Shown in pieces: positions 15,000 through 22,749 of a DNA stretch of 37,896 nt; within the stretch, counting starts at the first letter, position 1, and every line of letters begins with the position of its first letter. The stretch comes from Deltaproteobacteria bacterium (GTDB lineage: Bacteria > Desulfobacterota > Desulfarculia > Adiutricales > Adiutricaceae). The position numbers and the translations under genes were made by a program. The stretch spans positions 1 through 37,896 of the forward strand of contig JAISMF010000105.1 in assembly GCA_031276865.1 (NCBI GenBank), given 5' to 3'. The notes beneath the pieces are model-generated. The model did no database searches. It had not been told where the DNA came from and saw nothing but the letters and a program-made list of their open reading frames with translations.

Positions 15000-16714
15000 C
15001 TTCCAGGGGCCGTGAGGTGGAGGGAGTGACTTGGCGGGGGAAAAAAGTTCTCCGGGGGATTCCTCACCCCGGGGAGGGCGGGGGGGATTAACGGGGCGGA
15101 GTCCGTCTTTCGGCTTCGACCGGCTAGAACGAGAAATCTTGGCGTTAAGGTTTCCCCCGGGAGAGCGATCTCCCGGAAACGTTCAGCCGGAGAAGAGAAA
15201 CTTCGCCGGGAAAACATTTTAAACGAGTTTTTTTGAGCGCCCTTGGGTCCGCGGATTATTGGAAAAACTCGAACTTTTCGAAAAAAAGCCGTTTTCCGCG
15301 GACGAAATAAGCTGAAAAAAGCGGATTTACGGCTGGGTGTTCGCTCGTCAGGTTGAAGTCGTCATGCTATAGTAATTATCGAATCCTGTCAACAAGCTGA
15401 AAATTCAATTTTCACCACTATATAGAGAAAAATTTTTTTATACATCATTATAGAGTATAAAATCGCATGCGCGGGACTAATTTTCACAACGCGTCCGGCC
15501 GCTCGTTTTTCACCGGAAAAAATTTTTCCGCCCCCGGCTTCCTCCGGAAAACGGCTCCTCAAAGCGCGCCTGGGAAAAAATACTTATGTTTTTTCCGCCC
15601 GCTTTTCCCTCGGGCTTCCACCCCCTCCTCCAAGTCGTCTAGACGACGGAGACGATTCAAAGCGCCGTAAGTTCCCTTAAGTTTTCCGTATAGTTTTTGT
15701 TCGGGAAAACCGGGTAAACGGGGGAGCGCCCTCCGGACGTCTTCAACAACCGGGGAGCGCTGTTTTCCCGCCGCCGAACCCTCGGCCGCGCCGCGCCGCC
15801 CGCGTTTCCCTTTCTTAAAGCTCGGCGCCTCTTGTCACCGCGGCTTTTTCGTTTTTCATCCCCCCCCTCTCGGAGATGCTTTTCTCGGCTTCCTTCTTTT
15901 CCATAATCGCCGCCTGGAAAAAGCATCCGCCGTTTTTCCCCAACCTTCGACTGATTCCGGTTTTCACGCCGCGCCCTTCCCGCGCCGCGACGCTTAGGCG
16001 CCTTCCTAAGGATTCGCCGCCTTTTTTCTCCACCCGGAGGCGATCCCCCCCGAAAAAAACAATCTCCCTTCCCTCAACCCCCCGCTCCCCGCCTTCGCCG
16101 ATCCGTAAACCTTACGCCTTTAGCGCCCGGAGGCTTTCCATCTCGGTTCGCCCTGGAACCGATTTCGGACCTCGTCACGATCCCGGATCCTTTTCGTCCA
16201 TGTCGGGGTCCGCTTTTCCCTCCCAGGTTTCCTCGCCTTCATCCCCTCCCTCTATTGTTTTCGCCTCTCTTTATCAATCTAGCTTAATACGCATTAATCA
16301 TATTAATATCTTTAACTTTTACTATAATATATTTATATATATTTATAATAATAATTTAAATTTGATTAAATTATTTTACTATATTTTAAAAAATTTAATA
16401 TATTATAATATTATTATGATTTTCCAATATATTTTAAGATCGATTAAGATATTTCAATATATTCAAGATCGATGAAAAATCTTTCAATCTCTCTCGGAAT
16501 CGCTCAAGATCTCTCATTATTACTCAACTCCTCTTTCAAAAAACCGGTTCACCGCCCGCTTCCCCCGTATTTGACGGCTTGATTTTAGCTTGGCCCGCGT
16601 AAGGCGGCGAAGCCTCCGCGTCCCCTCCGCCGCGCATTTCGACGACCCTTCCCTCCCCCCGGCCCCCTCCCCGGCCGGTCCCGCTCCGGACGGACGCCCG
16701 GGACGCGCTCTCAT
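15000..16714. other. 1.7-kb stretch without recognisable genes
   Basis: Several open frames exist (for example 15876-16475 plus and 15657-16033 minus), but their translations are runs of Pro/Ser/Arg with no family motif and they overlap each other, so I call none. 15480-16260 is GC-rich with many short homopolymer runs. 16265-16530 is an AT-rich island with degenerate repeats of about 29 bp built around AAGATCGAT and TTTCAAT (clearest at 16436-16530). It may be a relic of lost genes, or a large regulatory or structural spacer. Confidence 0.45.
15366..15392 (-). promoter_or_regulatory. Candidate promoter of the chemotaxis gene
   Basis: On the minus strand TTGACA (15387-15392) is followed after 15 bp by TATAGC (15366-15371), or after 17 bp by TAGCAT. 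The -35 is perfect but the -10 is poor or badly spaced. It lies about 375 bp upstream of the chemotaxis start, implying a long leader. Confidence 0.35.
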
Positions 16715-16743
16715 TTGCCTTTAGGAAGGCAAAACTCTATAAT
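16715..16743 (+). promoter_or_regulatory. Promoter of valS
   Basis: TTGCCT (16715-16720) and TATAAT (16738-16743) are 17 bp apart. The -35 lies in one arm of a 7-bp perfect hairpin (16715-16721 with 16726-16732). A start near 16750 would give a leader of about 60 nt before the valS ATG. Confidence 0.65.
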
Positions 16744-16753
16744 TAGCCACCCG

Positions 16754-16776
16754 GCCGGGCGCCGGCCCGGCTCTTC
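16754..16776 (+). promoter_or_regulatory. GC-rich hairpin in the valS leader (approximate position)
   Basis: About 10-30 nt after the predicted start, a 9-bp perfect inverted repeat (CCGGCCCGG, loop CTCTT, CCGGGCCGG) lies within roughly 16754-16786. It is followed by a spacer and a run of eight T residues that touches the valS ATG. No SD precedes this ATG. The leader is therefore strongly structured, and initiation may depend on unfolding or be regulated. Confidence 0.45.
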
Positions 16777-16811
16777 CGGGCCGGAAGACTTATTAAACGA
16801 GCGTTTTTTTT

Positions 16812-19475
16812 ATGTGTTCCTCCTCCGATCCCCTGACTAAAAACTTCGACCACCATGAGGCCGAGGGGAGAATCTACTCCCTCTGGGAGAAAAGCGCCGC
16901 CTTTCGGGCGGATCCGGAAAAGGGGGGCGATCCCTTCGTCATCGTCATACCCCCGCCCAACGTCACCGGAAACCTCCACATGGGACACGCCCTGGACAAC
17001 ACCCTCCAGGACATCCTCACCCGCTACCACCGCATGCTGGGGGACAACGCCCTCTGGGTCCCCGGAACGGATCACGCCGGCATAGCCACCCAGGCGGTGG
17101 TGGAGCGCCACCTGGCCGGAGAGGGCGTAAGCCGTTTGGACTTGGGGAGGGAGAAGTTTTTAGAGCGCGTCTGGAAATGGAAGGAGGAGTACGGGGGAAG
17201 GATCATCGGGCAGCTGAAACGCCTGGGCGCCTCCTGCGACTGGTCCCGGGAGCGCTTCACCATGGACTTCGGGCTTTCACGGGCGGTGCGGGAGGTCTTC
17301 GTGAGCCTCCACGAGGAGGGGCTCATATACCGGGGCGACTACGTCGTCAACTGGTGCCCCCGCTGCCGCACGGCCATATCGGATATCGAGGTGGAGCACG
17401 AGGACCGGGACGATTCCCTCTACTATATATTATATCAAGGCGTGAACGGCGGGCCCTCCCTGACCGTCGCCACCACCCGGCCGGAAACCCTCTTCGGGGA
17501 CACCGCCGTGGCGGTGAACCCCCAGGACTCCCGCTATCCGCGAACTGGGGATTTCCAGGTGAGACTCCCCTTGACCGACCGGGTGATTCCTTTGATCCGG
17601 GACGCCCACGTGGATCCCGAGTTCGGGACCGGCGCCCTCAAGGTGACTCCGGCCCACGACCTAAACGACTTCCAGATCGGAAAGCGCCACAATCTTCCCA
17701 TTGTGAGCTGCGTGAACCAAGAGGGGCTTTTAACCGCCGCGGCCGGCCCCTACCAGGGGCTCGACGCCGCCTCCGCCCGGAAAAAGGTCGCGGAAGATCT
17801 GGAAGCCCGGGGGCTTTTGGTTAAAACGGAGCCTTTGCGGCACGCCGTGGGCTTATGCTACCGCTGCCGGACCCTCATAGAGCCCCTGATCTCTTTACAG
17901 TGGTTCGTGAAAACCGCCCCGCTGGCCAAGGCCGCGAAGGAGGCCGTGGAGGAGGGGCGGATAAGACTGGTCCCCCAGAGCTGGGAGAGGACCTTCTTCG
18001 ACTGGATGGACAACATCAGAGACTGGTGCGTGAGCCGCCAGCTCTGGTGGGGGCACCGCATCCCCGCCTGGTACTGCGTGAAATGCGGAAAAACGGTGGT
18101 GAGCCGCGGGGATCCCTCGCGATGCCCGGACTGCGGGGGCGGGCTGGAAAGGGATCAAGACGTTTTAGACACCTGGTTCTCCTCCGCCCTCTGGCCCTTC
18201 TCCACCTTGGGCTGGCCGGACAAGACGCCGGATTTCCAAAGATACTACCCGACCACGGTATTGGTCACCGGCTTCGACATCATATTCTTCTGGGTGGCCC
18301 GCATGATGATGATGGGGCTCAAGATGACGGGAAGAGTTCCCTTCCGGACGGTGGTGCTGCACCCCCTGGTCCGGGACGCCTCCGGACGCAAGATGAGCAA
18401 GTCCAAGGGAAACGTCATCGACCCTTTGACCCTGATAGACGCCCACGGCGCCGACGCCTTCCGCTTCGCCCTGGCCGCGCAGGCGGGCACGGCTCGGGAT
18501 CTTAAAATTTCGGAAGAAAGGGTCCAAGGCTGTTCCCGCTTCGTGAACAAGCTCTGGAACGCCGCGCGCTTCAGCCTTTCGCACATCGCGAACCTCCCAA
18601 CCATTCCCGGCCCCCTCTCCTTAGACCTCCCCTCCCGCTGGATAAGGAGCCGCCTCAATTCGGCGGCTAAGGACGTCGGCGAGTTTTTAAACTCCTTCCA
18701 CTTCGACCGGGCGGCGGACCGCGTCTACCGCTTCTTCTGGGACGAGTTCTGCGACTGGTACCTGGAGCTGATAAAACCCGCCCTCTACGGAAAGGACGGC
18801 GAGGCGCGCGAATCCGTCACCCGAAGCCTATACGGCGTCTTCTCCGCCGCCCTCAAACTCCTCCACCCCTTCACGCCCTTCGTGACCGAGGAGCTCTGGG
18901 GGAAGCTCCCCCGCGCGGACGCTCTTTTAACGCTATCCGCGTTTCCCCGGGAGGATCCCGAAAAAGAGGATCAAGAGGCGGAAAGGGAGATCGGCCGCCT
19001 CATGGATCTGGCCAAGGCCGTCCGCCAGGCCCGGGCGGACTTCCGGGTGCCCCCGGGGGTGAAGCTGAGCCCGGCGGCGCGCCCCAGGGATCCGGCGACC
19101 GCGGCCCTCATCGAAGAGCACTCCAGCCTGCTTTTAAAGCTCACGGGCGCGGATTCCATCAGGATCGCCAAAGAAACGGAGGCCCCCCCCCTGGACGCCG
19201 CCCGGACGGCCTTCGCCTGGGGCGAGGTCTGGATCCCCTTGAGCGGCCGGGTGGATCTGCGAAAGGAGGAGGAAAGGATCCGCGCCGAAAAGGAGAGGCT
19301 GGAAAAGGACGCCGAAAAGGCCCGGGCCAAGCTCCAAAACCCAGGCTACCTGGCCAAGGCTCCGGCGGAGGTGGTGGAGGAGACCCGCGAACGCTTGGAG
19401 GAGATGATCGAGAAGCTCAAGGCCGCCGAAAAGTCCCTGGAGCTCATGGAGGGCATGCGCCGGAACCGAGACTGA
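16812..19475 (+). CDS. valS: Valine-tRNA ligase
   Basis: Class I aminoacyl-tRNA synthetase that charges tRNA-Val in the cytoplasm. The 887 residues fit the family. The ATP-binding HMGH is at 56-59 in PPPNVTGNLHMGHAL, and KMSKS is at about 527-531. The CP1 editing domain carries the TTRPETLFGDTAVAV motif. Three Cys-pair zinc-ribbon-like segments are visible: WCPRCRTA, CYRCRTL, and YCVKCGK...RCPDCGG. The C-terminus is the valine-type coiled-coil arm, rich in Glu and Lys. ATG at 16812 is the only plausible start, but it has no SD and follows a T-run. A strong hairpin lies just after the stop. Confidence 0.97.
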   Translation: MCSSSDPLTKNFDHHEAEGRIYSLWEKSAAFRADPEKGGDPFVIVIPPPNVTGNLHMGHALDNTLQDILTRYHRMLGDNALWVPGTDHAGIATQAVVERHLAGEGVSRLDLGREKFLERVWKWKEEYGGRIIGQLKRLGASCDWSRERFTMDFGLSRAVREVFVSLHEEGLIYRGDYVVNWCPRCRTAISDIEVEHEDRDDSLYYILYQGVNGGPSLTVATTRPETLFGDTAVAVNPQDSRYPRTGDFQVRLPLTDRVIPLIRDAHVDPEFGTGALKVTPAHDLNDFQIGKRHNLPIVSCVNQEGLLTAAAGPYQGLDAASARKKVAEDLEARGLLVKTEPLRHAVGLCYRCRTLIEPLISLQWFVKTAPLAKAAKEAVEEGRIRLVPQSWERTFFDWMDNIRDWCVSRQLWWGHRIPAWYCVKCGKTVVSRGDPSRCPDCGGGLERDQDVLDTWFSSALWPFSTLGWPDKTPDFQRYYPTTVLVTGFDIIFFWVARMMMMGLKMTGRVPFRTVVLHPLVRDASGRKMSKSKGNVIDPLTLIDAHGADAFRFALAAQAGTARDLKISEERVQGCSRFVNKLWNAARFSLSHIANLPTIPGPLSLDLPSRWIRSRLNSAAKDVGEFLNSFHFDRAADRVYRFFWDEFCDWYLELIKPALYGKDGEARESVTRSLYGVFSAALKLLHPFTPFVTEELWGKLPRADALLTLSAFPREDPEKEDQEAEREIGRLMDLAKAVRQARADFRVPPGVKLSPAARPRDPATAALIEEHSSLLLKLTGADSIRIAKETEAPPLDAARTAFAWGEVWIPLSGRVDLRKEEERIRAEKERLEKDAEKARAKLQNPGYLAKAPAEVVEETRERLEEMIEKLKAAEKSLELMEGMRRNRD

Positions 19476-19486
19476 GAAAGGAACCC

Positions 19487-19517
19487 CGCCAAAGCCCGCT
19501 TCCGGCGGGCCTTGGCG
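19487..19517 (+). terminator. Hairpin downstream of valS
   Basis: Arms 19487-19499 and 19505-19517 pair over 12 of 13 positions around a 5-nt loop, starting 11 bp after the valS stop. There is no T-run, so it is an imperfect intrinsic terminator or a 3' stability hairpin. Confidence 0.5.
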
Positions 19518-19559
19518 CCCGAAGGACCCCTTGAAAATCCGACGGCGGGCGGCTCGGCG

Positions 19560-19765
19560 CCGGAGATGAAGAAAAGATAAGCGAAATGAATAAAAAATAC
19601 AAAAAGATAATAAGATAAGCAAAATTAATAAAATATAAGTAAAATAAATAAAAGATATGAAACAAAAGTAAAGATAATAAATAGAATAAAAGACATGGAA
19701 AAGAAAAGAAAGATAATAAAAATAATAAAAGATAAATAAATAGAAAAAAAAAAATAAGAAAGAGA
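19560..19765 (+). repeat. Purine-biased AT-rich low-complexity island upstream of nadC
   Basis: About 200 bases made almost only of A, G and T, with loose repeats of AGATAA, AATAAAA and AAGTAAA on the plus strand and almost no C. It ends at the purine-rich SD (GAGAGAAAGAG) of nadC. Open frames on the minus strand here are Phe/Ile/Tyr-rich artefacts of composition. Confidence 0.6.
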
Positions 19766-19772
19766 GAAAGAG

Positions 19773-20648
19773 ATGCGCTTCGACTGCCTGGAAAGACTTA
19801 TAAAAATCGCCCTGGAGGAAGACATTGGTCCCGGAGATCTGACGACCGAGCTCCTGGTGGACCCGAAGCTTCAAGCCGAGGCCCGGGTGGCGGCCCGGGC
19901 GCCCATGACCCTTTCCGGCCTCGAAATCTTCCGGGAGGTCTACCGGATCCTCGACCCCTTGGTGGAGGTGGAGCTTTTAAAGAAGGATTCCGAACAGGCG
20001 GAGCGGGGCGAGGCCGTGGCCCGGCTCAAAGGCCCGGCGGCCTCTATTCTCACCGGGGAGAGGACGGCGCTAAACTTCCTGGGACGCCTCTCCGGGATAG
20101 CCACCTCCGCGAGGCTCCACGCGGAGAAGCTCGCCGGGCTGAAAACAAGACTCCTGGACACCCGCAAAACCGCTCCGGGCCTGAGGGCCCTGGAGAAGAA
20201 GGCCGTCCTCCACGGCGGCGGCTTCAACCACCGCCTGGCCCTCTTCGACGGGATCCTCATCAAGGACAACCATATCGCGGCCGTGGGCGGGGTGAGGAAG
20301 GCCTTGGAGCTGGCCCGGAAAAACTTCCGCCAGAAAATCGAAATCGAGGTGGACACCTCCGAGCAGTTCTACGAGGCCCTCCAGGCCGAGGCGGACATCA
20401 TCCTTCTGGACAACATGGACCCCCTGGCCTTAAAGGAGGCCTGCGACCGCGCCGCCGCCTTCTACTACCCCGGCCAAAGGCTCACCCTCCTGGAGGCCTC
20501 GGGGGGGATAACCCTGGGAAACATCCGCGACATAGCCTTAAGCGGCGTGGACTTCGTCTCGGTGGGGGCCATAACCCACTCCGCCCCCTACGCCGATCTG
20601 GGCCTCGACTTCGAGGTCAAAAAGCCGAGCGCGGGGAAAAGGGTCTAA
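19773..20648 (+). CDS. nadC: Nicotinate-nucleotide pyrophosphorylase (carboxylating)
   Basis: Quinolinate phosphoribosyltransferase makes nicotinate mononucleotide from quinolinate and PRPP in de novo NAD synthesis. The 291 residues match the family length. Motifs: LEEDIGPGDLTTELL at the N-terminus, LTGERTALNFLGRLSGIAT, LLDTRKTAPGLRALEK (phosphate and quinolinate binding), GGGFNHRLALFDGILIKDNH, and the C-terminal EASGGITLGNIRDIALSGVDFVSVG. The start at 19773 has a purine-rich SD. nadA and nadB are not in the window. The gene heads a tightly spaced run continuing to lepA. Confidence 0.97.
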   Translation: MRFDCLERLIKIALEEDIGPGDLTTELLVDPKLQAEARVAARAPMTLSGLEIFREVYRILDPLVEVELLKKDSEQAERGEAVARLKGPAASILTGERTALNFLGRLSGIATSARLHAEKLAGLKTRLLDTRKTAPGLRALEKKAVLHGGGFNHRLALFDGILIKDNHIAAVGGVRKALELARKNFRQKIEIEVDTSEQFYEALQAEADIILLDNMDPLALKEACDRAAAFYYPGQRLTLLEASGGITLGNIRDIALSGVDFVSVGAITHSAPYADLGLDFEVKKPSAGKRV

Positions 20649-20684
20649 AAAGACGATCCATACCAGGAGGCGTCCCGAAGCGTC

Positions 20685-20948
20685 ATGATGGACAGGCAGA
20701 TATTCAACCTGGGGCTGTCGGTTCCGGCCGTGTCCCTCTACATCCTCGTCTGCGACCTGGCCGAACACGGGGTGCGCCCCACCCGGGAGGAGATCGGAAG
20801 GCGTTTCAACCTCGGAGCCGCCGAAACGGATGCCAGCCTGGAAGAGCTCCTGCTCTTCAAAGTCCTCCACCCCTCTTCCCGGGAACCCTCCCCCGCCTAC
20901 CACCCCAATCCGGCCTCGCTGTGGGAGCTCCCCGGAAACAAAGACTGA
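20685..20948 (+). CDS. Small protein of unknown function, possible winged-helix fold
   Basis: 87 residues, 37 bp after nadC. I do not recognise the family. The segment ILVCDLAEHGVRPTREEIGRRFNLGAAETDASLEELLLF looks like a helix-turn-helix, with TREEIGRRF and a recognition-like helix, so a small DNA-binding or adaptor protein is possible. The C-terminal tail is Pro/Ser-rich. A GGAGG lies 14 nt before the first ATG, rather far; a second ATG follows directly. GC-rich codon use matches its neighbours, which supports a real gene. Confidence 0.6.
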   Translation: MMDRQIFNLGLSVPAVSLYILVCDLAEHGVRPTREEIGRRFNLGAAETDASLEELLLFKVLHPSSREPSPAYHPNPASLWELPGNKD

Positions 20949-20950
20949 GC

Positions 20951-21003
20951 CCCTCCGCGCCCAACCGCCCCCGCCCACGGGTCGGGCGCCCCCGGACGGA
21001 GGG
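20951..21003 (+). terminator. Nested GC-rich hairpin after the small gene
   Basis: Outer arms 20951-20957 and 20997-21003 pair perfectly over 7 bp, and an inner GCGCCC/GGGCGC pair stacks inside. It begins 3 bp after the stop of the small gene. There is no T-run. It could slow or partly end transcription before the lipoprotein gene. Confidence 0.4.
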
Positions 21004-21196
21004 AAAAGATCCCCTCCCGGCGCCTTTTCCGCCTTTTCCCGACCCCTTTCCGCCCCGTTTCCGCCTTTTTCCGCCCTCTATCATCCATCGGAGCGCCAGA
21101 CTCCCGCCGCCCGTCCCGGGCGGCGTCCTTCCAGAAGAATCCCCCCTCCCCCCAGGCCCTTTTCCCCGGTCCGGGGCTTTTCGGAGTTGTTTTTCC

Positions 21197-22114
21197 ATGA
21201 CCATGAGACGCCTCATCCCAGGCTTTTTTCCGCCGCTAGCGATGCTCGCGGCGCTCCTTCTGGCCTCCGCCTGCGATTCCCAGGGCGGGACGGAGGACTC
21301 CGCCGCGGGCCCTCCGGCCCAGACCCAGGCCGTTTCCGGAACCCCGGACCCGGGCGCCGCCGCCAAGGCGGACTCCGACGCCCCGAAGGAAAGCCCGCCC
21401 GCGGAAAAGGCGGACGCCCCGAAGGAAAGCCCGCCCGCGGAAGGGGCGGCCGCCCCGAAGGAAAGCCCGCCCATTGAGGGGACGGCTCCGGCCGGCCCCT
21501 CCGGGGCGACGGAAACGGTGGAAATCCTTCCCGGCCGGGACTACACTGAGGCGAGCTCCCCCAAGAGGCTTTTTAAGGATCCCAAGGAGGACGTGGAGCT
21601 GGTCTACATATTCTGGTTCGGCTGCGGATCCTGCCGCAATCTGGATCCCGTGATGACCCAGTACGAATCCACTTTGGGATCCGGCGTGAAGTTCCGGCGG
21701 ATCCCCGCCCTCTACGCCCCCAACCCCTACTGGATGATCCACGGACGGCTCTACTTCACCCTGGAATTCATGGGAAAGGAGAAGGAGCTGCACCAAGCGG
21801 TTTTCGAGGCGGTGCAGGGAACGGGCCAATCCGATCACTCCCAGGGCGGGTTGGAATCCCTGGGGGCCATTTTGAACTTCGTCGAGGGCCAAGGGATCAA
21901 CCGCAAGGATTTCATGACGGCCTGGGACTCTCCGGAGGTCGCGGCGGAGATGGATCGGGCTCTGGCCTTCATCGACAACCTCAACGTCAATTCCGTCCCC
22001 TCCATGGCGGTGAACGGCCGCTACTCCTTCTCCTTGTCCCGCCGGGGGCCCTCCTTCTTCCTCGCCACGGCCGAATATCTCGTAAATCGGGAAAAGGCCG
22101 CCCGGGACGAATAG
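21197..22114 (+). CDS. DsbA-like thioredoxin-fold lipoprotein
   Basis: 305 residues. A lipoprotein signal (RRLIPGF...LLLASAC) puts the lipidated cysteine at position 26. Asp at +2 is the inner-membrane retention signal in E. coli, so anchoring to the periplasmic face of the inner membrane is likely. A linker holds three tandem 12-residue repeats of APKESPPAE type. The thioredoxin fold follows, with active site FWFGCGSC (Cys143, Cys146), the helical insertion typical of DsbA and a cis-proline loop NSVPSMAVNG. It should oxidise thiols of exported proteins and be reoxidised by the DsbB-like protein encoded 1 bp downstream. ATG at 21197 is chosen because the signal peptide starts there; the frame is open far upstream. 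Confidence 0.85.
   Translation: MTMRRLIPGFFPPLAMLAALLLASACDSQGGTEDSAAGPPAQTQAVSGTPDPGAAAKADSDAPKESPPAEKADAPKESPPAEGAAAPKESPPIEGTAPAGPSGATETVEILPGRDYTEASSPKRLFKDPKEDVELVYIFWFGCGSCRNLDPVMTQYESTLGSGVKFRRIPALYAPNPYWMIHGRLYFTLEFMGKEKELHQAVFEAVQGTGQSDHSQGGLESLGAILNFVEGQGINRKDFMTAWDSPEVAAEMDRALAFIDNLNVNSVPSMAVNGRYSFSLSRRGPSFFLATAEYLVNREKAARDE
21377..21484 (+). repeat. Three tandem 36-bp repeats in the lipoprotein linker
   Basis: Units at 21377-21412, 21413-21448 and 21449-21484 encode near-identical 12-residue blocks (core APKESPP). The first two differ at very few bases and the third at its 3' end. The copy number may vary between strains and set the linker length. Confidence 0.85.
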
Positions 22115-22115
22115 G

Positions 22116-22748
22116 GTGGGGGTCCGGAAGCCGCCAAAGGCCATCCTCCGCCTGCCCGGCGAGCTTCTCGACGACTTCTGGGGCGTTTTGGGCGGCTGGG
22201 AACGGGGGAGGGCTCTCTGGCTTTCCGGCGGGCTTTCGGCCCTGGCTGTGGAGCTCTTCTCGTATTTCTACTTCCAGCGCCATCTAGGCCTCAAACCCTG
22301 CGAGTACTGCGTTTTAATAAGGTTCGCGGTCCTGGGGCTGGCCCTGGGGGGTTTTCTGGGGGCCATTGTTCCGGCCTTTTTCCCGGCCAAGCTCCCGGGC
22401 TACCTTTTAAGCCTCTCCGCGTCCCTATGGGGGCTTCACCTCTCCGTCAAACTCGATTTCATCAACCTGGCGGCCATGGATCCCGATTTTTTCAGCCCCT
22501 GCGCCTCCGGGAGGGTGAAATTCCCCTTCGGGCTCGAACCCGATAAGCTTTTTCCCGCGCATTTCAGCGCCTTGGGAACCTGCGGGGCGGATTCCGCGTG
22601 GTCCTTTTGGGACTTCACCATGCCCGAAATCCTCATAATCGTCTTTTCCCTCTACATCCTGGGACTCCTCCTCATGCTCGCCGCCTCGATTCTCGCCCGG
22701 CGCCGGAGCCTTAAAGGCTCCGGCGCCACGCCCCCCGCCGGAACGTGA
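22116..22748 (+). CDS. DsbB/DsbI-like disulfide bond formation protein
   Basis: 210 residues with about four hydrophobic helices. The first periplasmic Cys pair is Cys62-Cys65 in LKPCEYCVLIRF, closely like DsbB/DsbI. The second pair is Cys129 and Cys156 in a longer periplasmic loop, as in DsbI. Family knowledge: DsbB proteins reoxidise DsbA and pass electrons to quinones. The GTG start lies 1 bp after the DsbA-like gene, and the stop is 1 bp before lepA, so the three genes are translationally coupled. The N-terminus carries ~30 extra cytoplasmic residues. Confidence 0.85.
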   Translation: MGVRKPPKAILRLPGELLDDFWGVLGGWERGRALWLSGGLSALAVELFSYFYFQRHLGLKPCEYCVLIRFAVLGLALGGFLGAIVPAFFPAKLPGYLLSLSASLWGLHLSVKLDFINLAAMDPDFFSPCASGRVKFPFGLEPDKLFPAHFSALGTCGADSAWSFWDFTMPEILIIVFSLYILGLLLMLAASILARRRSLKGSGATPPAGT

Positions 22749-22749
22749 C

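Noticed and set aside
15876..16475. 199-codon open frame, plus strand
   Set aside because: The first part is Pro/Ser/Arg-rich and the last part Ile/Asn/Tyr-rich, tracking base composition. No motif, no SD, and it is overlapped by other frames.
19134..19874. 246-codon minus-strand frame rich in Phe, Ile and Tyr
   Set aside because: It runs antisense to valS and nadC through the purine-rich spacer; its composition is explained by that spacer.
20921..22114. 397-codon version of the DsbA-like gene
   Set aside because: The added 92 residues are Pro/Arg-rich and the lipoprotein signal begins at 21197, so the longer start is not used.
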